Assembly: GCA_024641255.1 (NCBI GenBank) | Contig: JAHEDL010000104.1 | Location: 1-5,207, forward strand | DNA: 5,207 nucleotides | Source of the DNA: Pseudorhodobacter sp. | GTDB lineage: Bacteria; Pseudomonadota; Alphaproteobacteria; Rhodobacterales; Rhodobacteraceae | Direction: 5' to 3' | Shown here: positions 1 through 4,062 of the stretch, piece by piece | Layout of the letters: every line of letters begins with the position of its first letter | How positions within the stretch are numbered: position 1 is the first letter of the stretch | The notes under the pieces: generated by a model | Seen by the model: only the letters and a program-made list of their open reading frames with translations | Databases searched by the model: none | What the model was told of the DNA's origin: nothing | Program-made: the position numbers and the translations under genes

Positions 1-66
1 GTTGCCAGAACGGTGCGACATGGTGATGGTGTCATCGCGGAAGTCTAGTGCAAAAGCTGGTTTCAT
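1..66 (-). CDS. 5' fragment of a conserved hypothetical protein, runs off the left edge
   Basis: Reading the minus strand from the ATG at 66-64 gives 22 uninterrupted codons that reach the window edge in frame. The peptide begins MKPAFALDFRDDT and continues with ITMSHRSGN. This resembles, from memory, the N-terminus of a Rhodobacterales hypothetical protein, sometimes labelled a translation-initiation-factor-like protein; I would not transfer that function. The first residues look like a beta-hairpin start, with no signal peptide or membrane segment. The gene is divergent from the SIMPL gene at 239. No strong ribosome binding site precedes the ATG (the upstream bases read CCGTGAA). Only the first residues are visible, so domain content and length cannot be judged. 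Confidence 0.6.
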   Translation of the reverse strand, partial: MKPAFALDFRDDTITMSHRSGN

Positions 67-126
67 TTCACGGGTCTAGCACAGGGTTATCGCCGCCGGA
101 AACGCACCCCAGCGGGTCAGTTCATT

Positions 127-135
127 AGTATAGCA
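127..135 (-). promoter_or_regulatory. Extended -10 promoter candidate for the left-edge gene
   Basis: On the minus strand this reads TGCTATACT, an extended -10 element (TGn followed by TATACT, five of six consensus positions). No good -35 hexamer is seen 16-18 bases upstream, which is typical of extended -10 promoters. Transcription would start near base 120, giving a leader of about 54 bases before the ATG at 66. Confidence 0.3.
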
Positions 136-194
136 GGAAATTGCCGATGGAAAGAAAAACGCAAAGCGGTTCCAAGGATTAGCTTGCGGCCTGC

Positions 195-223
195 GTCACA
201 ACATTACACCTGTAACGCATAAT
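195..223 (+). promoter_or_regulatory. Sigma-70-type promoter candidate for the SIMPL gene
   Basis: GTCACA at 195-200 and CATAAT at 218-223 are separated by exactly 17 bases, with four and five matches to the -35 and -10 consensus. Transcription would begin near 229-231, which leaves a very short leader and puts the start at or inside the Shine-Dalgarno sequence (229-233). That crowding lowers confidence; the true start may lie further upstream. A palindrome (204-215) sits in the spacer. Confidence 0.3.
204..215. repeat. Palindrome TTACA-CC-TGTAA in the SIMPL promoter spacer
   Basis: The two five-base arms TTACA and TGTAA are perfect reverse complements around a two-base centre. The element lies between the candidate -35 and -10 boxes of the SIMPL gene, where a bound regulator would interfere with RNA polymerase. 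The regulator is not identifiable from sequence alone, and a palindrome this short can occur by chance. Confidence 0.4.
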
Positions 224-238
224 CCTGTGGAGGTTTTC

Positions 239-925
239 ATGCGCGTCTTTACCACCCTTCTGCTTTCCGCCGCCCTTGCCCTGCCGCTTTCTGGCCAAGC
301 CTGGGCGCAATCTCTGATCACCGTCACCGGCGAAGCCACCATCGAAGCCACGCCAGACATGGCAACCGTGTCACTGGGCGTCACCACCAATGGCACCACG
401 GCGGCCGAGGCGATGGCCGCCAACACCAAAGCGCTGCAAGCGGTGATCGACCGGCTGAAGGCTGCGGGCATTGAAGACCGCGATCTGCAAACCTCTAACC
501 TGACGCTGAACCCGAACTGGGTCGGCTATGATTCCGGTTCGACCCCGAAAATCGCGGGCTATGTCGCGTCGAACATGCTGAACGTGCGGGTGCGGGCGCT
601 GAACAGCCTTGGCACCGTGCTGGATGCCTCGATCGCCGATGGCGCCAATACGCTGAACGGCATCACCTTTGATCTGTCGGCCCCGCGCCCCGCGCAGGAC
701 GAAGCCCGCAAGGCCGCCGTCGAAGACGCCAAAGCCCGCGCCACGCTTCTGGTCGAAGCGGCAGGGGCAAGCTTGGGCAAGATCGTGTCGATCACCGAAA
801 ACGCCGGCTATGGCGCGGGGATGCCGATGTTTCGCGCCGAAGCCTCTGCCGCGCCGGTTCCGGTGGCCAGCGGCCAGATCGGCCTGACCTCCTCTGTCAC
901 CATCAGCTTCGAGATTGCCGAATAA
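239..925 (+). CDS. Exported SIMPL-domain (DUF541) protein
   Basis: This encodes a 228-residue protein. Residues 1-23 form a typical Sec signal peptide: MR, a hydrophobic stretch (TTLLLSAALALPL), then the cleavage motif AWA before Q24. The mature part is a SIMPL/DUF541 domain: it opens with ITVTGEA (27-33), has the family's ATPDMATVSLGV strand, a GYVASN segment near 107-112, a DEARKAAVEDAKARATLL helix around 154-171, and ends in a beta-strand TSSVTISFEI. Family members (YggE, BP26/Omp28) are periplasmic or envelope proteins linked to stress tolerance; no enzymatic activity is established and no catalytic motif is visible here. The start at 239 is chosen because GGAGG (229-233) lies five bases upstream; the in-frame GTG at 227 overlaps that site and cannot be used with it. 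The length is normal for the family. Single gene, followed by a terminator hairpin. Confidence 0.92.
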   Translation: MRVFTTLLLSAALALPLSGQAWAQSLITVTGEATIEATPDMATVSLGVTTNGTTAAEAMAANTKALQAVIDRLKAAGIEDRDLQTSNLTLNPNWVGYDSGSTPKIAGYVASNMLNVRVRALNSLGTVLDASIADGANTLNGITFDLSAPRPAQDEARKAAVEDAKARATLLVEAAGASLGKIVSITENAGYGAGMPMFRAEASAAPVPVASGQIGLTSSVTISFEIAE

Positions 926-953
926 CCGGAGCAATCCCGCAGGCTTGGCAAAA

Positions 954-978
954 GGGCGCCCCAACCGCAGGGGCGCCC
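954..978. terminator. Shared terminator hairpin between convergent SIMPL and metY genes
   Basis: A perfect nine-base GC-rich stem (GGGCGCCCC at 954-962 with GGGGCGCCC at 970-978) closes a seven-base loop. It lies 28 bases after the SIMPL stop codon and 18 bases after the metY stop on the other strand. Read on the minus strand the stem is followed by TTTT (complement of 950-953); on the plus strand it is followed by the weaker GATTTA. It is therefore best as a metY terminator and probably serves both genes. Confidence 0.8.
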
Positions 979-996
979 GATTTATGTCTGCCGCCG

Positions 997-2283
997 CTAC
1001 GCGGTTGCCGCCGTCAGCGCCTGATCCAGATCGGCGATGATGTCTTTCACATCTTCGATCCCGATCGAAACCCGCACCACATTCGGCGCGGCCCCGGCGC
1101 GGATCTGCGCATCTTCTTCCAACTGGCGGTGCGTGGTTGATGCCGGATGGATGATCAGGCTGCGGGTATCGCCCAAATTGGCGACATGGCTGAACAGCTT
1201 CAGATGGTCCACCAGCTTGACACAAGCCTCGTAGCCGCCCTTCACCGCAAAGGTAAACAGCGCGCCCGCCCCCTTCGGCACAATCTTTTCCGCCCGCTTG
1301 CGGTAGGGCGAATTGTGCAGCCCGGCATAGGTGACAAAATCAACGCGCGGGTCCTGCGCCAGCCAATCGGCCACCACCTTGGCGTTTTCAACATGGCGCT
1401 GCATCCGCAACGACAGGGTTTCGATGCCCATCAGCGTGTAATGCGCGCCCTGCGGGTTCATCGTCATGCCCAAATCGCGCAAGCCCACCGCGATGGAATG
1501 GAAGGTAAACGCCATCGACCCCAGCGCCGGATGGAAGGCAAGCCCGTGATAGGCTGGCTCTGGCTCGGACAGCGACGGAAACTTGCCATTCGCCGACCAG
1601 TCAAACTTGCCGCTATCCACCACCACGCCGCCAGTAACGGTGCCATTTCCGGTCAGATATTTCGTTGCCGAATGCACCACCAGTGTCGCGCCATGCTCGA
1701 TCGGGCGGCACAGATAGGGCGTCGCGGTGGTGTTATCGACAATCAGCGGAATTCCGGCGCGGTCGGCAATCTGCGCCAGCGCATCCAGATCGCTGATATA
1801 GCCGCCGGGGTTGGCGATGGTTTCGCAGAAAATCGCGCGGGTGTTGTCGTCAATCGCATGTTCCACCGCCAACAGATCATCGGTATCAACAAACTTGGCA
1901 GACCAGCCAAAGCGTTTGATGGTCTGGCTGAATTGGGTGATCGTGCCGCCGTAAAGTCTTGACGACGCAACAATATTCAACCCCGGCCCCATCAGCGGGA
2001 ACAGCGCCATGATCTGCGCCGCATGGCCAGAGGAACAGCAAATCGCCCCCGCGCCGCCTTCCAGCGCGCAAACCCGATTGGCCAGCGCGCTGACTGTGGG
2101 GTTGGTCAGGCGCGAATAGATATAGCCGACCTCTTGCAGGTTAAACAGCTTGGCGGCGTGATCGGCATCGCGAAACACATAGGCCGTGGTCTGATAAATC
2201 GGCACCTGCCGCGCGCCGGTTGCCGGGTCTGGGGCGGTGCCAGCATGGATAGCCAGCGTGTCGAAACCAAGGGGCTCTGTCAT
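997..2283 (-). CDS. metY: O-acetylhomoserine sulfhydrylase (Cys/Met metabolism PLP enzyme)
   Basis: This 428-residue protein is a full-length member of the Cys/Met-metabolism PLP family, type I fold, in the MetY branch. The branch is known for converting O-acetylhomoserine and sulfide to homocysteine (or with methanethiol to methionine) in the cytoplasm. Visible motifs: FDTLAIHAG at 7-15, YSRLTNPT at 56-63 (phosphate contact from the neighbouring subunit), SSGHAAQ at 84-90, LYGGT with the ring-stacking Tyr111, VDN at 182-184 with Asp183 for the pyridine nitrogen, and HSATKYLTG with the Schiff-base lysine Lys208. Length (about 430) and the C-terminal RVSIGIED segment favour O-acetylhomoserine sulfhydrylase over the shorter MetB/MetC/MetZ enzymes; exact substrate use is inferred. 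The ATG at 2283 is preceded by GGGAGGA five bases away, a strong ribosome binding site. Single gene, divergent from the VOC gene, convergent with SIMPL. All key residues are present. Confidence 0.93.
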   Translation of the reverse strand: MTEPLGFDTLAIHAGTAPDPATGARQVPIYQTTAYVFRDADHAAKLFNLQEVGYIYSRLTNPTVSALANRVCALEGGAGAICCSSGHAAQIMALFPLMGPGLNIVASSRLYGGTITQFSQTIKRFGWSAKFVDTDDLLAVEHAIDDNTRAIFCETIANPGGYISDLDALAQIADRAGIPLIVDNTTATPYLCRPIEHGATLVVHSATKYLTGNGTVTGGVVVDSGKFDWSANGKFPSLSEPEPAYHGLAFHPALGSMAFTFHSIAVGLRDLGMTMNPQGAHYTLMGIETLSLRMQRHVENAKVVADWLAQDPRVDFVTYAGLHNSPYRKRAEKIVPKGAGALFTFAVKGGYEACVKLVDHLKLFSHVANLGDTRSLIIHPASTTHRQLEEDAQIRAGAAPNVVRVSIGIEDVKDIIADLDQALTAATA

Positions 2284-2310
2284 CTTATCCTCCCAATATG
2301 AATGGCAAAA

Positions 2311-2329
2311 GCCTAGGCCAAGCGGGCCT
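2311..2329. repeat. Overlapping palindromes in the metY leader
   Basis: GCCTAGGC (2311-2318) is a perfect eight-base palindrome, and AGGCC (2315-2319) also pairs with GGCCT (2325-2329) around a five-base loop. The two pairings are mutually exclusive because they share bases 2315-2318. On the metY transcript they lie about 28-46 bases ahead of the start codon and are followed by a short CTTTTG run. They could form alternative hairpins in the leader, but nothing recognisable as a SAM riboswitch core is seen. Confidence 0.35.
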
Positions 2330-2366
2330 TACAAACAACGGCAAAGAACAGGCCGCGGAAGGCGCG

Positions 2367-2395
2367 CTGATATTTAGGAAATATAATCTTTTCAA
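2367..2395 (-). promoter_or_regulatory. Sigma-70-type promoter candidate for metY
   Basis: On the minus strand TTGAAA (2395-2390, five of six matches to the -35 consensus) and TATCAG (2372-2367, four of six) are separated by exactly 17 bases. Transcription would start near 2360, giving a leader of roughly 75-80 bases. The promoter lies in the only AT-rich island of this intergenic region and is overlapped by two perfect palindromes (2370-2384 and 2391-2404), suggesting regulated expression. Confidence 0.4.
2370..2384. repeat. Palindrome ATATTT-AGG-AAATAT over the metY promoter
   Basis: Six-base arms at 2370-2375 and 2379-2384 are perfect reverse complements around AGG. The element covers the upstream part of the metY -10 box and its spacer, and its right arm overlaps a perfect TATAAT on the plus strand (2382-2387). 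That hexamer has no acceptable -35 upstream, so I do not call a plus-strand promoter from it. The element is a candidate operator. Confidence 0.4.
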
Positions 2396-2404
2396 TGCGT
2401 TGAA
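2391..2404. repeat. Palindrome TTCAA-TGCG-TTGAA at the metY -35 box
   Basis: Perfect five-base arms (2391-2395 and 2400-2404) surround a four-base centre. The left arm coincides with the candidate metY -35 box. A further TTGAAA follows at 2407-2412 region, so TTGAA-type half sites are clustered here. Inferred to be a binding site for a transcription factor; the factor is unknown. Confidence 0.4.
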
Positions 2405-2423
2405 TTTGAAATTTTCCTGCTTT

Positions 2424-2433
2424 CAAGCGCTTG
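2424..2433. repeat. Short palindrome CAAGCGCTTG
   Basis: A perfect ten-base palindrome lies between the metY promoter island and the candidate promoter of the VOC gene. With no other support it may be chance or a third regulator site for the divergent pair. Confidence 0.25.
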
Positions 2434-2461
2434 CGCACAGATGCCGCACTCCGTCCCCCTG

Positions 2462-2490
2462 TTGGCAAACCGCCACCTCCCCCCTAAGCT
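2462..2490 (+). promoter_or_regulatory. Promoter candidate for the VOC gene
   Basis: TTGGCA at 2462-2467 matches five of six -35 positions, and TAAGCT at 2485-2490 is a weak -10 (three of six) at an exact 17-base spacing. Transcription would start near 2497, leaving a short leader that just includes the GGAGG ribosome binding site at 2503-2507. The position is good, the -10 is poor. Confidence 0.3.
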
Positions 2491-2513
2491 TGCCGCACAT
2501 ATGGAGGATGCCA

Positions 2514-2927
2514 ATGCTGACCCCGTTTCACCTAGCGATTCACGTTCATGATCTGAATGCCGCGCGCGGCTTTTATGGCGGGGTCTTGGGCTGTGCCGAA
2601 GGCCGCAGCACCGACACCTGGGTCGATTTCAACTTTTTCGGCCATCAGCTTAGCCTGCATCTTGGCCAACCCTTTGCCACCACCAACACCGGCAAGGTTG
2701 GCGCGCATATGGTGCCGATGCCGCATATGGGGCTGGTGCTGCATCTGCCCGATTGGCAGGCTTTGGCCGCCAAGCTAACGGCGGCGGGCGTTGATTTTGT
2801 CTTGCCCCCGTCGGTGCGGTTTCAGGGCGAGCCTGGCGAACAATGGACAATGTTCTTCCGCGACCCGTCTGGAAACCCGATTGAGATCAAAGGCTTTCCT
2901 AGCCTTGACGGCGTTTTTGCGCATTAG
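2514..2927 (+). CDS. VOC-fold protein, predicted extradiol-dioxygenase type (COG3565-like)
   Basis: This 137-residue protein has the two-module vicinal-oxygen-chelate fold used by glyoxalase I and extradiol dioxygenases. It starts MLTPFHLAIHVHDLNAARGFY, runs through VLGCAEGRSTDTWVDFNFFGHQL (24-46) and ends with MFFRDPSGNPIEIKGF (113-128), the pattern I associate with the predicted extradiol-dioxygenase group COG3565. Likely metal ligands are His6, His71 and Glu124 at the module strand positions, with His49 as a possible fourth. The substrate is not known; members are annotated only by fold. The reading frame is open far upstream (to 2298), but the start at 2514 is chosen because GGAGG (2503-2507) lies six bases ahead; the in-frame ATG at 2508 abuts that site and the region further upstream has no protein-like composition. 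The stop codon lies three bases from the end of the convergent lrp gene. Confidence 0.87.
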   Translation: MLTPFHLAIHVHDLNAARGFYGGVLGCAEGRSTDTWVDFNFFGHQLSLHLGQPFATTNTGKVGAHMVPMPHMGLVLHLPDWQALAAKLTAAGVDFVLPPSVRFQGEPGEQWTMFFRDPSGNPIEIKGFPSLDGVFAH

Positions 2928-2933
2928 CCGTCA
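2906..2933. terminator. Inverted repeat spanning the convergent VOC and lrp stop codons
   Basis: TGACGGC (2906-2912) and GCCGTCA (2927-2933) form a perfect seven-base stem around a 14-base loop. The right arm contains the lrp stop codon and touches the last base of the VOC stop. There is no T-run after the stem on the plus strand; TTTTT lies in the loop. It may weakly terminate both transcripts or only mark their ends; it is less convincing than the hairpin at 954-978. Confidence 0.35.
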
Positions 2934-3383
2934 GGCGCGTTCATCCTTCGGGCTGTCCATCACCACAAAGGTGGTGATGGATTGCACCTGCGGCAGCACC
3001 CCCAAAACTTCGGTGTGCCAATGCTTATAGGCGGCCAGATCCGCCGCCTCGACCCGCAGCAGATATTCCACGGTGCCGGTGATGTTGTGGCATTCGCGCA
3101 CTTCCGGCGCGCTGGAAATCCCGCGTTCAAAGGCGGTTTGCGCGGCTTTGGTGTGGCTGTTCAGCCCAACTGTGACATAGGCCAGAAACCCCGCGCCCAG
3201 TTTCGTCAGGTCCAGCACCGCGCGATAGCCCTTGATCACCCCCGACGCTTCCAAGGCCTGCACCCGGCGCAGACAGGCCGACGGCGACAGCCCCACCTTA
3301 TCGGCAAGCGCCAGATTCGACATGCGGGCATCCCGCGAAAGTTCGCGCAATATTTTGCGGTCTATGTCATCAAGGCTGATCAT
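2931..3383 (-). CDS. Lrp/AsnC family transcriptional regulator
   Basis: This 150-residue protein has the standard Lrp/AsnC layout and length. Residues 4-53 form the winged helix-turn-helix: LDDIDRKILRELSRDAR, then LALADKVGLSPSACLRRVQALEASGVIKGY. A linker strand (YRAVLDLTKLG) leads into the RAM effector domain (about 65-143), with GTVEYLLRVEA at 103-113 where family members bind an amino acid and make dimer and octamer contacts. Such proteins sense amino acids and act as activators or repressors, often of the adjacent gene. The divergent neighbour is a LysE-type exporter, so control of amino-acid efflux, plus autoregulation through the shared 72-bp region, is the natural inference. The ATG at 3383 is chosen because the family starts just before the LDDIDRKIL helix; the frame stays open upstream, but that stretch is not Lrp-like and overlaps lysE. 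No ribosome binding site precedes this ATG, and the promoter lies so close that the mRNA may be leaderless. Confidence 0.93.
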   Translation of the reverse strand: MISLDDIDRKILRELSRDARMSNLALADKVGLSPSACLRRVQALEASGVIKGYRAVLDLTKLGAGFLAYVTVGLNSHTKAAQTAFERGISSAPEVRECHNITGTVEYLLRVEAADLAAYKHWHTEVLGVLPQVQSITTFVVMDSPKDERA

Positions 3384-3392
3384 TAATTGCAA

Positions 3393-3421
3393 ATTATCCG
3401 TATAGTAGCGCCAATTTGCAA
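3393..3421 (-). promoter_or_regulatory. Sigma-70-type promoter of the lrp-type gene
   Basis: On the minus strand TTGCAA (3421-3416, four of six) and GATAAT (3398-3393, five of six) are separated by exactly 17 bases. The expected transcription start is near 3386-3387, only three or four bases before the ATG at 3383. Both boxes are embedded in the repeat arms of the operator, so a bound regulator would occlude them, consistent with autorepression. Confidence 0.55.
3401..3406 (+). promoter_or_regulatory. -10 box candidate for the lysE-type gene
   Basis: TATAGT matches five of six -10 positions and would start transcription near 3413, giving a leader of about 43 bases. No good -35 is present at the proper distance (GATCAT or TGATCA at best), which suits a promoter needing an activator such as the divergent Lrp-type protein. 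The box lies between the two inverted-repeat arms and inside the spacer of the opposing lrp promoter. Confidence 0.35.
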
Positions 3422-3455
3422 TCCGTATCTGCATGTTTCTGCAATACTGCGGCGC

Positions 3456-4049
3456 ATGACATACAATCTTTTCCTTGCCCTCTTGGGCTTTGCCTTCGTC
3501 ACCTCGGTCACTCCGGGGCCAAACAACATGATGCTGCTGGCCTCGGGGGTGAACTTTGGCTTCACCCGCACCGTGCCGCATATTCTGGGCATCGCCTTGG
3601 GCCATGCTCTGATGGTCGGGCTGGTGGGCTTGGGCCTTGCGGGCGCGCTAACTTCGTTTCCACCGGCGATGCTGGCGCTCAAGGCCGCGTCGGTGGCCTA
3701 TATGCTGTGGCTGGCGTGGAAAATCGCCCATGCCAGCGCCCCAAGCGCCGCCAAAGCCGGGGCGCAGCCGTTCAGCTTTTTGCAGGCGGCGGCGTTCCAA
3801 TGGGTCAACCCCAAGGCTTGGGCGATGGCCCTTGGCGCGGTGTCGGCCTATGTGCCGGGCGGCGATCTGCATGGCGTGGCGCTTGTCGCGGCGGTGTTTT
3901 GCGTGGTGAACCTGCCCTCGGTGTCGCTTTGGGCGGCAATGGGCGAAGCGGCGCGGCTTTGGTTGGCACAGCCGCAGCGGCTTCGGGTGTTTAACTGGAC
4001 GATGGCGGCGCTGTTGGTGGCTTCGCTGGTTCCGGTGCTGAAACTCTAA
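3456..4049 (+). CDS. LysE/RhtB family amino-acid exporter
   Basis: This 197-residue inner-membrane protein belongs to the LysE/RhtB translocator family, which exports amino acids and related compounds. The signature TPGPNNMMLLASG is at 19-31 in the first hydrophobic segment. Further hydrophobic stretches lie at about 41-65, 69-90, 107-132, 140-170 and 176-195, fitting the usual six segments. FQWVNPKAW at 114-122 is the second conserved family motif in the fourth segment. The substrate cannot be read from sequence; basic, branched or hydroxylated amino acids are all possible. The ATG at 3456 is chosen because it starts just before the first membrane segment; an upstream in-frame TTG at 3387 would add residues without family resemblance. 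No clear ribosome binding site precedes it. It is divergent from an Lrp/AsnC regulator that probably controls it, and convergent with the next gene across six bases. Confidence 0.92.
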   Translation: MTYNLFLALLGFAFVTSVTPGPNNMMLLASGVNFGFTRTVPHILGIALGHALMVGLVGLGLAGALTSFPPAMLALKAASVAYMLWLAWKIAHASAPSAAKAGAQPFSFLQAAAFQWVNPKAWAMALGAVSAYVPGGDLHGVALVAAVFCVVNLPSVSLWAAMGEAARLWLAQPQRLRVFNWTMAALLVASLVPVLKL

Positions 4050-4052
4050 TCC

Positions 4053-4062
4053 GCGCTAGCGC
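4053..4062. repeat. Palindrome GCGCTAGCGC at the lysE and GT-like gene ends
   Basis: A perfect ten-base palindrome starts four bases after the lysE stop codon and contains the stop codon of the convergent gene. With no loop and no T-run it is not a standard terminator, and no better terminator is seen for either gene within the next bases, which are coding. Confidence 0.35.

Larger units (their letters stand above)
3386..3428. repeat. Operator candidate: inverted and direct repeats between lrp and lysE
   Basis: ATTGCAAATT (3386-3395) and AATTTGCAAT (3413-3422) are perfect ten-base inverted repeats with centres 27 bases apart. Overlapping them, ATCCGTAT occurs twice as a direct repeat (3396-3403 and 3421-3428), so the composite element TTGCAA(AT)(T)ATCCGTAT is present twice in the same orientation about 25-28 bases apart. 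A third related CTGCAA lies at 3439-3444. Spaced arrays of half sites on nearby helical faces are typical of Lrp/AsnC octamer binding. The repeats cover the promoters of both genes, so I infer this is the binding site of the Lrp-type protein encoded at 2931-3383. Confidence 0.6.

Noticed and set aside
227..238. GTG at 227 as the SIMPL start
   Set aside because: It overlaps the GGAGG site that serves the ATG at 239, and the signal peptide begins naturally at MRVF.
371..1225. Long minus-strand open frame of 284 codons opposite the SIMPL gene and the metY 3' end
   Set aside because: Its translation is dominated by Arg, Gly, Ala and His with no family motifs, and it spans two well-supported genes and the terminator hairpin. 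It is the usual antisense shadow in GC-rich DNA.
1147..1962. Plus-strand open frame of 271 codons opposite metY
   Set aside because: Entirely antisense to a convincing PLP enzyme; His/Arg/Gln-rich composition without motifs or ribosome binding site. Shadow frame.
2382..2387. Perfect TATAAT on the plus strand as the VOC promoter
   Set aside because: No acceptable -35 lies 16-18 bases upstream and it is part of the palindrome over the metY promoter; the candidate at 2462-2490 is better placed.
2284..2400. SAM riboswitch upstream of metY
   Set aside because: I looked for the conserved cores of known SAM-binding RNAs and saw none; the predicted leader is short. A covariance search would be decisive.
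2298..2513. N-terminal extension of the VOC protein from an ATG at 2298
   Set aside because: The extra 72 residues have no family resemblance, cross the candidate promoters and palindromes, and the strong GGAGG at 2503-2507 places the start at 2514.
3384..3605. N-terminal extension of the Lrp-type regulator up to 3605
   Set aside because: It overlaps the lysE coding region and the divergent promoters, and Lrp/AsnC proteins begin immediately before the LDDIDRKIL helix.
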